64,000 bases of DNA from an uncultured Bizionia sp. (GCA_947496215.1 CANMCF010000010.1:95246-159245), one strand, 5' to 3'; numbered from the stretch's first letter, positions 37,061 through 47,002 are shown. Numbers and translations are program-made. Notes: generated from the sequence alone by a model not told the origin.

Positions 37061-38460
37061 AATCCATAATTTTTAAAGAATTAAAAGAGTTGGCAAGAGA
37101 TGGTCGCTTTAAGATTGCTATGAGCACTATGCTAATTTTATTGATAGTTGCTACCATTACCGGCATCAATCAATATCAAAAAAATAGTCGACAATATGTA
37201 GATTCAATCGATAAAGAACGAAATATTTGGGAGACGCAAAACGAGAAAAACCCTCATTCGGCAGCACATTATGGGACTTACGCGTTCAAGCCGAAATTTG
37301 CCTTGTCCTTATTCGATTATGGTGTTACGAAATACACAGGAAACTCTATATTTTTGGAAGCCCATAACAGAAATGAAGCATCGTTTAGTGAAGCGAGTGA
37401 TCAAACCAGTTTAGCACGGTTTGGTACACTTTCCATCAATTTTGTATTGTTATATCTGTTTCCATTAATTATCATTTTAATAGGATACAACTCATACACG
37501 AAAGAGGTAGAGCATCAAACATTGATTCTATTGAAAAGTCAAGGTGTATCACCAGTTAAGTTAGCATTGGGAAAATGGTTTGCTACATTTATTCCTGTTT
37601 TGATTCTTACGACAATTATCTTTTTGGTTATTGGTGTCGTTTTATCAAGTTTAGAAGGCTTTGTTTTTTTTAGTTGGAACAGCTTGATAGCTCTTTTTGT
37701 ATCGTATTTGTTGTATTATCTAATCATTACAACTATTGCCATATTGGTTTCCATGTGGAGTAAATCCTCTGGTATTTCGTTGGTAAGTAATTTAATTATT
37801 TGGGTTTTTTTCAGCTTCATCACACCAAAAACAGCAACGAATATTGCAAACAACAATTATCCATACCCATCAAAAACAGAATTTAATGCACAGATTGCTG
37901 AAGATAGAAAAAATGGTTTGGATGGTCATAATCCATGGAACGAAGCCGCCAAAAAACTAGAGGAGGAAACTTTAAAAAGCTATGGAGTGGATAGCATTGG
38001 CCAATTGCCATTTAACTATGCAGGTTACCGAATGCAAAAAGGGGAAGAGCACGAAGCAAAAATCTATGAAAGGCATTATGATATTTTAAAGGGAATTGCA
38101 TTAAAGCAAAACAATACATATAAGAGCTTGTCATTTATTTCACCTTTTATTCCTGTTCGATTTTTATCGATGGATATTGCAAATACTAGCGATAATTTAC
38201 ATTGGAAATTTACCAATGCAGCAGAAAAGTATCGTGTTGAAAAACAAAAGTTTTTAAACTACGACATAAAGGACAACTCAAAATTTGGAGAACGAGGTTA
38301 CAAAATGAGTGCAGATAAGTTTAAGAAGCTTCCAAAGTTTAGTTTTTCACCACCAACACTCTCAAAGGTATTAAGAGAAAATATGCAAAACTTTTTGTTT
38401 TTAGGATTGTGGTTGGTGCTTCCATTAATAGGTTTTATTATCTCTTCAAAAAAAATATAA
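37057..38460 (+). CDS. ABC-2 type permease (DUF3526-like), first subunit
   Basis: This 467-residue membrane protein has an N-terminal membrane helix (about 20-40), a large extracytoplasmic loop, then a block of five helices around residues 130-270 (FVLLYLFPLIIILIGY, and others), a second loop and a final helix. This is the layout of DUF3526-type ABC-2 permeases. It overlaps the ATPase gene by 4 bases and precedes a paralogous permease by 3 bases, so the complex is probably a heterodimer. Confidence 0.88.
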   Translation: MKSIIFKELKELARDGRFKIAMSTMLILLIVATITGINQYQKNSRQYVDSIDKERNIWETQNEKNPHSAAHYGTYAFKPKFALSLFDYGVTKYTGNSIFLEAHNRNEASFSEASDQTSLARFGTLSINFVLLYLFPLIIILIGYNSYTKEVEHQTLILLKSQGVSPVKLALGKWFATFIPVLILTTIIFLVIGVVLSSLEGFVFFSWNSLIALFVSYLLYYLIITTIAILVSMWSKSSGISLVSNLIIWVFFSFITPKTATNIANNNYPYPSKTEFNAQIAEDRKNGLDGHNPWNEAAKKLEEETLKSYGVDSIGQLPFNYAGYRMQKGEEHEAKIYERHYDILKGIALKQNNTYKSLSFISPFIPVRFLSMDIANTSDNLHWKFTNAAEKYRVEKQKFLNYDIKDNSKFGERGYKMSADKFKKLPKFSFSPPTLSKVLRENMQNFLFLGLWLVLPLIGFIISSKKI

Positions 38461-38463
38461 GTT

Positions 38464-39891
38464 ATGTTCAATAACAATTTACTATACGAATTCAAATTAT
38501 TGCTAAGAAGTAGTTGGTTGCTAATTCTGTTAATCAGCATTGTTTCCTTATTTGCATTTGCTACATATAATGGTAAGAAAAATGTAGAAAAAAGACTCTA
38601 TGACATTTCCAAGATGCAAATGGAATTGAATAAAAAGGACAGCACGATGCTGGCTACGTTAACAAAAATCGAAAAAAATGAAAAAGTGGATGTGCCTTAT
38701 TGGCAATTGCCTTCCGAGCCCATGACTATTGGATTTCGTCATCCGCGTTTAGCAATAATGCAACCAGAAGCCCTATCGTTTTTAGCAACTGGACAAAGCG
38801 ATATGTATACACATTTTAAAAGCCCTAGCATATATGGGAATAATTTTGCCTTGGACTATTCGGAAATGATAAACCCTGTGCAATTGTTATTTGGGAATTT
38901 TGACTTGGCGTATGTCATCATTTACATTCTTCCATTGTTTATTATCGCTTTTACCTACAATGTTCTATCAAAGGAAAAAGAGTTGGGGACCTTGCAGCTA
39001 TTGAGTGCCCAACCTATTTCCATCATAACTTGGATACTACAAAAAATGGCAATTAGATATATGATGTTTATTGCAATTGTCATTTCTTCTTTACTTGTAA
39101 TCGTTGCCGTTTTTTCTTTAGATGTTTTTAGTAATCCGTCTAATTTATTAGGACTACTGCTAATTGTATCTGGATATGTCTTGTTCTGGTTTATAGTGTC
39201 ATACATTGTAAATATAAAAATCAATGACTCATCTAGAAATGCGTTGACGTTAATTGGGGTTTGGTTGATGATTGTGATGGTTTTACCTGCAACGATCAAT
39301 CAAATTGGTAGTTCGTTGTATCCAACACCATCTCGCTTGAAAATGATTAATGAAATTCGCTTGGTCAAAAAGGAAAATGAAAAGAAGCAAGATGAAATCA
39401 TGAATAGCTATTTACGTAATCATCCAGAGTTAGCTCAAGAAAGTGACAAAGAAAAATTTGGATTTTGGCATAAGTATTTTGCTTCGGAAAAAGTTATGGA
39501 AGAACGAACGAAGCCATTATTGTCAGAATACGACTCTCAACTGCAAAAACAGCAAAATTTAATTAGTACGTTTAAGTATGTTTCTCCTGCCATTCTAATG
39601 CAGCAATCGTTGAATAATATAGCTGGAACATCAGAAAAGCATTATAACGATTATAAAAAACAAGTCTTTGAGTTTTCTGATGAGTGGCGCAATTATTTGG
39701 TGCCAATGCTATTTAAAGGAAAAAAATTTACAGCTAAGGATTATGAAGAAGTGCCAAATTTCATTTATAAAAATCGAATTATGAACAATGTTTGGTTTAA
39801 CATATTGACAATATTTGTTATAGGAGGATTGATTTTCTTTGTCTTCGCTGGGAAAAGTCTAAGAACACCCTATGTTGGTAGGAGTTTGTAA
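38464..39891 (+). CDS. ABC-2 type permease (DUF3526-like), second subunit
   Basis: This 475-residue paralogue of the preceding permease has the same plan: an N-terminal helix (LLILLISIVSLFAFA), a loop, then central helices (AYVIIYILPLFIIAF, and others) and a last helix (ILTIFVIGGLIFFVF). It completes an ATPase-permease-permease operon. A fragment of this gene (39,438-39,515) appears in diverged form at 35,448-35,525. Confidence 0.88.
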   Translation: MFNNNLLYEFKLLLRSSWLLILLISIVSLFAFATYNGKKNVEKRLYDISKMQMELNKKDSTMLATLTKIEKNEKVDVPYWQLPSEPMTIGFRHPRLAIMQPEALSFLATGQSDMYTHFKSPSIYGNNFALDYSEMINPVQLLFGNFDLAYVIIYILPLFIIAFTYNVLSKEKELGTLQLLSAQPISIITWILQKMAIRYMMFIAIVISSLLVIVAVFSLDVFSNPSNLLGLLLIVSGYVLFWFIVSYIVNIKINDSSRNALTLIGVWLMIVMVLPATINQIGSSLYPTPSRLKMINEIRLVKKENEKKQDEIMNSYLRNHPELAQESDKEKFGFWHKYFASEKVMEERTKPLLSEYDSQLQKQQNLISTFKYVSPAILMQQSLNNIAGTSEKHYNDYKKQVFEFSDEWRNYLVPMLFKGKKFTAKDYEEVPNFIYKNRIMNNVWFNILTIFVIGGLIFFVFAGKSLRTPYVGRSL

Positions 39892-39922
39892 CCTATGTTT
39901 TGATCTCGTCTAGTATGGTTTC

Positions 39923-39940
39923 CTCTAGTGTTTACTAGAG
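39923..39940. other. Perfect short hairpin after ABC operon
   Basis: CTCTAGT, a 4-base loop and ACTAGAG form a perfect 7-pair stem. There is no T run; it lies just before the terminator at 39,960. Confidence 0.5.
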
Positions 39941-39959
39941 ACGTTAAGAATAAGTATAT

Positions 39960-39992
39960 CCACACTGTATTTTATGTATGGTGTGGGTTTTT
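39960..39992 (+). terminator. Terminator of the ABC operon
   Basis: A 10-pair stem (CCACACTGTA with TATGGTGTGG, two G-T pairs) encloses a 7-base loop and is followed by GTTTTT. It lies about 70 bases past the last permease stop. Confidence 0.75.
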
Positions 39993-40088
39993 AATATCGT
40001 TTTATTGCAATGACTTTTTTAAAATAGGCCTTCTTTGTATATTCCCGTTTCTTGCTTTAATGTGAAAAACGACTTTAATAAGTATAAA

Positions 40089-40439
40089 ATGAAAGGAACT
40101 TCAGGAAACTACAAACTATTTTTGGACGATGTCAGGGATGTCTCAATGGTTTATCCAAATATGACCAACAATGATTTTGTGGTCGTAAGGACATATGATG
40201 ACTTTGTTGCCTACATTAGAGAAAATGGACTACCTTCCTTCATAAGTTTTGACAATGACTTGGGTGTAGACGACAATGATGTTTTGTTGCCAGAAGGATA
40301 TGATGCGGCAAAATGGTTGGTGTATGAAAGCAATTTGAATTTGGAGGACTTGAAGTTCAAGGTGCATTCGGCAAATCCGGTAGCATCCATTCAAATTGAA
40401 TCTTTGTTGAATAATTATTTGAGATTTCTTAGACAGTAA
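40089..40439 (+). CDS. Cyclic-phosphate-processing receiver-like (cREC) domain protein
   Basis: From ATG 40,089 (a TTG at 40,035 would add 18 unlikely residues) this is a 116-residue protein with a receiver-like fold: KLFLDDVRD at the start, FISFDNDLG in the middle, and FKVHSANPVASIQIE near the end. This matches the cREC/REC family, thought to process cyclic phosphates in RNA repair or signalling. The acidic LDD and DND residues are in place. It stands alone between terminator and the thioredoxin-TPR gene. Confidence 0.75.
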   Translation: MKGTSGNYKLFLDDVRDVSMVYPNMTNNDFVVVRTYDDFVAYIRENGLPSFISFDNDLGVDDNDVLLPEGYDAAKWLVYESNLNLEDLKFKVHSANPVASIQIESLLNNYLRFLRQ

Positions 40440-40596
40440 AGAAGCCGAACAACAAACCTGTTAAATAAACTTTAAGGCATGTACCGTTTGTATCATAAAC
40501 GAATGCATTTGTAAATTCATTGCTGCCATTGGTAGATCTAATTGGTAATCGGGTTGAGATCGCCGTAGATTTGGGACATCAACAATCAAATTCATC

Positions 40597-41490
40597 ATGA
40601 AACGAACAGTTATTTTTTTATCGGTATTTCTTTGTGTCACTTTGGGGTTTTCTCAAAACATCAACAAGGAAGTAATAGATGCCAAGGGGAAGGCAAAGCT
40701 TTTGGGGGTGATCGACAAAGACGGCTTGAAAAAAGAAAATTATGCCAGTTGGTTCGACAAGAACTACGAAGCTTATCTAACAAATGATAAAATCATAGAC
40801 AAACTGGAGGATTCATTGAAAAACTATGAAATAAAGGTTTTTCTAGGGACTTGGTGTGGCGATAGCAAACGTGAGGTTCCACGTTTTTACAGTGTGTTGG
40901 AAACGGCGAACTTCCCAACAGCACAACTACAGGTCATAGCATTGGACAAAACGGAAGAAGCCTACAAGAAAAGCCCGACAGGTGAGGAAGAAGGATTGAA
41001 CATTCATCGTGTTCCAACCTTTGTATTCTATAAAGACGGCAAAGAGGTAAACAGGATTGTGGAGTTTCCAAAGGAAACTTTGGAAAGGGACATGTTGAAA
41101 ATAGTAAGCGACAACAAGTATACACCAAACTACATGGCGGCCAATTACCTTCATCATTTGTTTCAAACCAAAACTATGGAGGAGTTGGACAAGATGGAGA
41201 CGGAATTGGTGCCAAGACTTTCGGAATTTGTAAAAGGAAGCAGGGAGCTAAACACCTTGGGGTATGTATACTTGAGGGGCAATCAAATGGAAAAGGCCTT
41301 GTATGTCTTCAATATGAATACAAAGATGTTTCCATACAAATACAATGTCCACGATAGTTTGGGAGAGGCCTATTTTGCAAGTGAAGATTATGACAAGGCA
41401 TCAAAGCATTACACGAAGGTGTTGGAGTTGAAACCTGAAGATGAGAATGCCCTATCCATGTTGGAGAAGATTGAAAAAGAAAGACGATGA
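40597..41490 (+). CDS. Secreted thioredoxin-like protein with TPR repeats
   Basis: This 297-residue protein has a signal peptide (MKRTVIFLSVFLCVTLGFSQ), a thioredoxin-like domain with GTWCGDSKREVP (about 84-95) and HRVPTFVFYKDG (cis-Pro region), and C-terminal TPR repeats (about 225-295). The usual CxxC has only one Cys (WCGDS), so it is more likely a peroxidase-like, sulfenic or binding domain than a dithiol oxidoreductase. A 16-base piece of this gene recurs in the mosaic near 35,529. Confidence 0.82.
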   Translation: MKRTVIFLSVFLCVTLGFSQNINKEVIDAKGKAKLLGVIDKDGLKKENYASWFDKNYEAYLTNDKIIDKLEDSLKNYEIKVFLGTWCGDSKREVPRFYSVLETANFPTAQLQVIALDKTEEAYKKSPTGEEEGLNIHRVPTFVFYKDGKEVNRIVEFPKETLERDMLKIVSDNKYTPNYMAANYLHHLFQTKTMEELDKMETELVPRLSEFVKGSRELNTLGYVYLRGNQMEKALYVFNMNTKMFPYKYNVHDSLGEAYFASEDYDKASKHYTKVLELKPEDENALSMLEKIEKERR

Positions 41491-41574
41491 CAAAATAAGT
41501 TGCCCATTGTAGAGTTATAAAGGTGTCAACCAACAACAAGTGTCACCATTAAAGTATTTGTTTTCATAGGGTCT

Positions 41575-42330
41575 TTGTTATTAGTGCTGGGATGTAAAAT
41601 GTCGGATAAGGAAACGGTATCGGAAACTGAAATGGCCATAGATGTCATTGCGGAAAAGTATGACAAGGAAGAAAGAACTGGCTTGGACAGTTTGAAAATA
41701 GATATAAACTTGAAACCCAAAGGGAATTATCAAACGATAAGAAATGTCATTCGTTCAGACAAGGTCTATTTTAGAGGCGTCTATCGAAATGATGCAGGCA
41801 AGGCCATAGATAGTGCATCAAAATATTTGTATGGAAAACTAATTGACGAGCTCGTACCCCATTGGTACGGAAGACCATGGGATTTCAATGGGCATACCAA
41901 CATGCCCAACGAAGGAGAAGTTGCCTGTGGCTATTTCGTGTCGACGACTTTGAAGCACATCGATTTCAACGTAAATAGATATAAGATGGCACAACAGGCA
42001 GGGTTGAACATTGCCAAGGCATTGCAGTCCGAATCTGAGTTGAAGACATATGGCAATATAGACTTCGACACATTGAAGCATAGATTGAATTTAACGTATT
42101 CCAACGGCTTGTATTTTGTGGGTTTGGACAATCATGTAGGTTATGTTCTAATAAAAGATGAGGAATTGTACTTTCTGCATTCCAGTTATTGTGACGACAA
42201 GGTGGTCATCGAATTGGCAGAAACGTCACTGTGTTTCAGATCCAACATCTATGTGTTTGCAGAAATAACTACAAATGAAAAGCTGGTTGAAAAGTGGATT
42301 TTAAATGAAGAAGTCATCGTGACTTTTTAA
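41575..42330 (+). CDS. Putative lipoprotein with Cys/His hydrolase-like motifs
   Basis: No ATG fits the N-terminus. The frame reads KVFVFIGSLLLVLGCK, an ideal lipobox, so translation probably starts at ATT 41,548 or, less likely, TTG 41,575 (used here). The stop before this frame is TAA at 41,518. Downstream, GEVACGYFVSTTL and GLDNHVGYVLI look like the Cys and His sites of a papain/NlpC-like hydrolase, followed by LYFLHSSYCDD. I do not recognise the family. It lies 84 bases after the thioredoxin-TPR gene. Confidence 0.65.
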   Translation: MLLVLGCKMSDKETVSETEMAIDVIAEKYDKEERTGLDSLKIDINLKPKGNYQTIRNVIRSDKVYFRGVYRNDAGKAIDSASKYLYGKLIDELVPHWYGRPWDFNGHTNMPNEGEVACGYFVSTTLKHIDFNVNRYKMAQQAGLNIAKALQSESELKTYGNIDFDTLKHRLNLTYSNGLYFVGLDNHVGYVLIKDEELYFLHSSYCDDKVVIELAETSLCFRSNIYVFAEITTNEKLVEKWILNEEVIVTF

Positions 42331-42565
42331 GTTTGTAGATTATAAATAACGATAAAAGCTAGAAAGTCAAAGCCTGAATCTACATCCGCTTTGATAAAGG
42401 AACCTATCGATACTAATTTCAGTTTCATCTAATGTGACCACCACCTCTTCCAATTGCACTTCTTGTCAAACAGGTCATTATGGTTTCCAAATATTGATTC
42501 ACATAATTTTTTGGTAGCCTTGTTTATTTGCTAAATATTGAATAAGCATTTTTTATTGTAAGTAG

Positions 42566-43999
42566 TTATTTATATATCTTATAAGAGTACGGATTTATTT
42601 TCCATAAACCCTTATCAACCGTCAAATTGAATAGGTCATTCCCTATTTTCAATTCGTAATGCTTATTGTTAATTTTGTTCAAGATGGATAAATCTAATTG
42701 CTTTAGGGATACTTTTAAATACTCAACAATTTCAAGTCTTTCGTTTTTGGATAGAATATATTCCTCATTTTTAGTGATGTTTAAATCATTCAAGATGTTA
42801 TTCAGTTCGCCTTTTTTGTATACACATAGGTGTTTTAGCATATAAATTATTTCTTCATTTTCAAAGGCTTTAATCAAAGAAGAAAATAACTCAGAGATAT
42901 TAGATTGAGGATATTTAAACAAATCTCTCTTTACTTTTTCAATTTTATTCAATCTTCTTTTTTTAGGGGAATCGTAAACTAGTTCGATTTTGTCTTTAAG
43001 GAAATCGACATCAATATTGATGCATAGAACGGCTTGAAGATGATTGTCTGGAGTCCTATTGAAAGTTGTGCCGTCTGCAAGTGTCTGTGTGGTGTAGAAT
43101 TTTTTTTCATCGATAACACCTCGGTTATGCCACGTATCATCTTTTTTATGCCATAGCTTGTTTTTTGAATCCCGGTATTTTTGATGGATTTCTCCTAATA
43201 CGGCACCATTGCCATTTATAACTCTCGAATAGATAGTGTCTTTTCGTTTTCCATTATTGAAAGTATTCCCTTTTGCCAAAACGGAATCTTTAAAACCTTT
43301 CGATTTTGTTGAATCAAACCATTCAATGCCAATGAAGCAACCATTTTCTTGGATTCTAATTTTCTCCTTGCTCATATCAATTTTCACCCATTCATTACCT
43401 TTTGTTGCCGATGCAATAATATTTGAATTAATTAGCTCTTTACCTGGTTTAGTTTCAAATGGGCTACATTCGTATACATGAATTCTAAAATGGGCATCAG
43501 GATATCCAAAATCAGAAACATAAATGTTTATTGATTTCAAAATACCAGTAATAGAATATACATTTGGAATCCAAATGGCTCTTTGTTCACCATTATTTGC
43601 TATTCCTGCATAATTAAGAAATCTTTTTCTGGTATTGGGTTTTTTTGTTACACCTAATTTTTTGGTTTTATACTTGATCTTTTTGGTAGATATCACAACC
43701 TCGGGCAGCTGTTGAGCATTGGGTGCTAATTCTATAATTGAATTCGTTTTCAGGTCTTTAATCAAAAAAGATTTATTCTCGTAGCCTATGCAAGAGATAA
43801 TAACAGTATCTAGATTAGAAAAAGTCGAGTCTAAATTAAATATACCACTAAAATTCGCAATAGTTCCTTTTTGTTTGTTAGCCAATTTTACGTGAGCATA
43901 AGGGATAGGTTCTTTTGTTTTTGAATTCACTACTTTATGCTGTCCAGTAGCAGTGAAAAAAGAAAATATCAATAGAAATAGAAAAAAGTGTTTTGTCAT
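42566..43999 (-). CDS. Secreted carboxypeptidase-regulatory-like domain protein
   Basis: This 477-residue minus-strand protein has a signal peptide (MTKHFFLFLLIFSFFTATG) and an N-terminal carboxypeptidase D regulatory-like domain (about 20-95; NSKTKEPIPYAHVKLANK, then GIFNLD). This domain is common on TonB-linked and outer-membrane proteins of Bacteroidota. The remainder is not recognised; it contains a beta-rich region and a charged C-terminus. No TonB receptor barrel follows, so it is probably periplasmic or surface-bound. The gap of 235 bases downstream of its stop (42,331-42,565) shows nothing definite. Confidence 0.72.
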   Translation of the reverse strand: MTKHFFLFLLIFSFFTATGQHKVVNSKTKEPIPYAHVKLANKQKGTIANFSGIFNLDSTFSNLDTVIISCIGYENKSFLIKDLKTNSIIELAPNAQQLPEVVISTKKIKYKTKKLGVTKKPNTRKRFLNYAGIANNGEQRAIWIPNVYSITGILKSINIYVSDFGYPDAHFRIHVYECSPFETKPGKELINSNIIASATKGNEWVKIDMSKEKIRIQENGCFIGIEWFDSTKSKGFKDSVLAKGNTFNNGKRKDTIYSRVINGNGAVLGEIHQKYRDSKNKLWHKKDDTWHNRGVIDEKKFYTTQTLADGTTFNRTPDNHLQAVLCINIDVDFLKDKIELVYDSPKKRRLNKIEKVKRDLFKYPQSNISELFSSLIKAFENEEIIYMLKHLCVYKKGELNNILNDLNITKNEEYILSKNERLEIVEYLKVSLKQLDLSILNKINNKHYELKIGNDLFNLTVDKGLWKINPYSYKIYK

Positions 44000-44255
44000 A
44001 GAGTATTCTGAATAATGTGTTGCAAGTCGTAGAAAATCATTAATCTTTCTTTACTTGATAAATAGCCATTTTCCGCCTCTCTCCTAGAGGAAGGTCAACC
44101 TCGATTTTGTGATGTGGCTATTGTACAGTTCATAATTAATGAAGAGGACAACGGAATAAATTTATAAATTATTGCTTGTGCTCTAATTAAAAATCAAACT
44201 TTTGTTAAATTCAAGCATATGTGATTGAAAGTTTGTGAAATAGTTATTAAGAGAT
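44000..44255. other. Intergenic region with nothing recognised
   Basis: AT-rich spacer between two minus-strand genes. No ORF, hairpin with T run or RNA motif stood out. It should hold the promoter of the gene ending at 42,566. Confidence 0.4.
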
Positions 44256-46025
44256 TTAAACAATCTCCATCTTCTTGAGTAGGAAGCTGGCATTCATATT
44301 CTGGCAAACACCTTGCTTCAAAGTATAATCGAAATGCAATTCGTCATTTATGATTTCAGCATCGAAATAGTAGTTTTTGACATCACTCAATTCCTTTTCT
44401 ATCTCACAAAGGCTCAAATCATGTGTTGCAATGATACCCGTAGCATTGGAAGCCACCAACTTTTCAACGAACTTACGGGAACCTATGGCTTTGTCCGTAC
44501 TATTGGTGCCTTTTAATATTTCATCGAGAATGATGAAATAAGGTTCTTCCTGTATGGCGTCTACAATGAATTTCAATCGTGTCAGTTCCGAAAAGAAATA
44601 TGAGCTATCGTCTGTAAGTGAGTCGTTGGTACGCATACTCGTAATCAACTTCACTGGAGAATAGATGCTGGCTGTGGCACAAATGGGCAAGCCTACATTG
44701 GCCATGACGATATGCAAGGATACAGTTCTTAAAAAAGTACTCTTTCCAGCCATGTTTGCGCCAGTTACGATAAAGAATTCCTGGTTGTTTATTTGGAGGT
44801 TGCTATCCACGCGCTTGTTGGAATCAAGCAAAGGATGACCTAGGTCGTTTGCTTTTATGACGGCTTTGTGAGTGCTTATTTCAGGGAATACGAATTGAGA
44901 ATGATTAAAGGCATAGTTTCCCAGGGAGTTATAGGCATCAAAGAAGGAAACGACCTCAAACCAGTGGGTCACCGTATTGCTATAGGACGCTATCCACTGT
45001 TCTATCTTGTAGGTCTGCTTTACATCCCAAAGAAAGAAGCCATTGCCGAAAATGGCAGAAATAATGTTGTTTCTGTTGTCCAGGGCATCTATGTATTTGG
45101 AGAATTCACTGAAAATGGTGGATGCTTTTTTGTTTTCCGATTGTATTTGCTTCTGTTTTTCCAGAAGCAATCCAGCCGCGAATGTTTCATTTTCTATTTG
45201 ATTCAATAATTTGGAATATTGACGAAACGTATCTTTTATCTTGCTGGTCTTTGCAGACAAGGTATTGGTTTTCTTTACGTATTTTCCAGTGATTCCCAAA
45301 CCTAAAAGCATCCAGTAGACAAACACCAATGGATTGATCATACTTAGTAGCATAAGCAGGAATACAACTCCCGAACCAATGCAGAAAGCCAATGGCAACC
45401 ATTTGAAGATTGCCGGCAAGAAAGACTTGTATGCCTTTAGCCACTTCGTAATGTGCATTTCTGGTGTTTCTATTGCAATCAAGGAAGCTATAGCCGAAAA
45501 ATGTTGTCTCCATTTTGGTTTGGATGCCAATTCTTCTATGACTTTTTGGCGATCTATGATTGCATTGGTGTCGTTTGCAGTAAGTGCATCTGCCAATAGC
45601 TTGATGCCTTCATGTGTAACGGATCTGTTCATGAATTGGAAGAAGGAACCTCTCCCAAACAAATCGATGTCCAAACTATAGAAATGGGAAGGATCCAGAA
45701 ACTCGGAGCCATCATCTCTACCATGGAAATCTCCAGAGGCAATCTTTAGTTCTTCCTCATTGATGGCAACCAAAGCTTGGTTCAAGTCCTTTTCGGCTTT
45801 CAAATCCGTGTATTTGGACAATAGATACAAAAAGACGGCCAAACCTAAAACTCCAATGAGAGTGGCAACCTGCCAAGTGTCGAAGGTGAAATAGACAGCC
45901 AAGCAGGTCGTTACGAAAACTAGTAACCTAAATAGACTAAGACCAGTGAGTCGTTTTTTCAATCTGGCAACCTCAATGGTATAGCCATCTAATTGTTGTT
46001 TATAATAGAGTTTGGAATCTGTCAT
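44256..46025 (-). CDS. Membrane-anchored MutS-family ATPase
   Basis: This 589-residue protein has two N-terminal membrane segments (about 28-68; LSLFRLLVFVTTCLAVYF, then WQVATLIGVLGLAVFLYLL), further hydrophobic segments near 210-240, and a C-terminal MutS ATPase domain with Walker A GANMAGKST and FIILDEILKGTNSTDK. It lacks the mismatch-recognition and connector domains of MutS, so a repair role is doubtful. Such membrane MutS-like proteins are frequent in Bacteroidota. It overlaps the M28 peptidase gene by one base and is in one operon with it. Confidence 0.86.
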   Translation of the reverse strand: MTDSKLYYKQQLDGYTIEVARLKKRLTGLSLFRLLVFVTTCLAVYFTFDTWQVATLIGVLGLAVFLYLLSKYTDLKAEKDLNQALVAINEEELKIASGDFHGRDDGSEFLDPSHFYSLDIDLFGRGSFFQFMNRSVTHEGIKLLADALTANDTNAIIDRQKVIEELASKPKWRQHFSAIASLIAIETPEMHITKWLKAYKSFLPAIFKWLPLAFCIGSGVVFLLMLLSMINPLVFVYWMLLGLGITGKYVKKTNTLSAKTSKIKDTFRQYSKLLNQIENETFAAGLLLEKQKQIQSENKKASTIFSEFSKYIDALDNRNNIISAIFGNGFFLWDVKQTYKIEQWIASYSNTVTHWFEVVSFFDAYNSLGNYAFNHSQFVFPEISTHKAVIKANDLGHPLLDSNKRVDSNLQINNQEFFIVTGANMAGKSTFLRTVSLHIVMANVGLPICATASIYSPVKLITSMRTNDSLTDDSSYFFSELTRLKFIVDAIQEEPYFIILDEILKGTNSTDKAIGSRKFVEKLVASNATGIIATHDLSLCEIEKELSDVKNYYFDAEIINDELHFDYTLKQGVCQNMNASFLLKKMEIV

Positions 46026-46978
46026 TATAATTGCATTGCATCTAATTTTTCAAAAATGTCGATGATTGTTTGTACGGTGTTCTTATAGAACTCGGGATGA
46101 ATGTTTTCGAAATCGTCTGTAGGCTTGTGATAATCCTTATGATCAGGAACCCCAAAATATAGAAAAGGGATCTTGGCCTTGTGAAAGGCAGCATGGTCAC
46201 TGGAATATGTCCAATTGTCCTTGCCATCCGTACCATCATGACCAATCATCAAGTTGACGGATTTTAGATTTTTAAAAGTATCTATAACTGGGGTGAACTG
46301 CTCGTTGTAACGTGTGCCAACAACAAACAATTCTTTCTTGTCACTGCGACTTACCATATCCATGTTAAGGTTCAACTTCATCTTTTCAGTTGGTAAGATG
46401 TTGCTTTCCACAAAATGATAAGCTCCTTTCAATCCCAATTCCTCTCCATCGAAGGCTACCAGCAATACATTGTGTTTTGGAGGGTATTTGGCAAAGTGTT
46501 CTGCGAAGGCAAACAAGGCGCTTATACCAGAGGCATCATCATCGGCGCCATTGTATATCTTACCATTTTTAATGCCTTCATGGTCGTAATGTGCTGTGAT
46601 TATGATGTATTCTTCCGTATTGTCACTTCCTTTGACAAGGCCAAGGACATTGGTCCCTTCATAGGTTTTTCCTTTGCCTTCGAAACTGAAATCTTGCTCG
46701 TAAGAATCGAACAAAGGTTCGACTCCAAGAGATTTGAATTGATCTATGATGTAGTTTTTTGCTTTTTCAGCACCTTTTGTCCCAGTTCTCCTTCCTTCAA
46801 AAGCATCTGAAGACAACGTTTTGATGTGGTATAGTAGTGCATCGGGGTTAAATGAGTACGCCTTTGCCAATTCCTGCTTCACTACTGGTTTTTCTATGGT
46901 AGTCTCTGTAATTTGACCTTTGCAACTGAAAGTGAGAAGAAAGACAAGCAAGGCAATTAAAGTGAATTGACGATTCAT
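46025..46978 (-). CDS. M28 family zinc aminopeptidase
   Basis: This 317-residue secreted peptidase has a signal peptide with a possible lipobox (LVFLLTFSCKGQ). Zinc ligands follow the M28 pattern: HYDHEGIKNG, NGADDDASG, VAFDGEELGL and the later MDMVSR and SSDHAAFHK segments. It would release N-terminal amino acids from peptides outside the inner membrane. It is co-transcribed with the MutS-like gene downstream and separated from the trans-sulfuration gene by a terminator. Confidence 0.9.
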   Translation of the reverse strand: MNRQFTLIALLVFLLTFSCKGQITETTIEKPVVKQELAKAYSFNPDALLYHIKTLSSDAFEGRRTGTKGAEKAKNYIIDQFKSLGVEPLFDSYEQDFSFEGKGKTYEGTNVLGLVKGSDNTEEYIIITAHYDHEGIKNGKIYNGADDDASGISALFAFAEHFAKYPPKHNVLLVAFDGEELGLKGAYHFVESNILPTEKMKLNLNMDMVSRSDKKELFVVGTRYNEQFTPVIDTFKNLKSVNLMIGHDGTDGKDNWTYSSDHAAFHKAKIPFLYFGVPDHKDYHKPTDDFENIHPEFYKNTVQTIIDIFEKLDAMQL

Positions 46979-47002
46979 ATTTTTGAATTTTAAAAGGTGA
47001 CG

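Noticed and set aside
42331..42565. Possible pseudogene in the spacer before the minus-strand gene
   Set aside because: A weak similarity of about 12 bases to the mosaic at 35,680 was noticed, but it is too short and the translation shows several stops.
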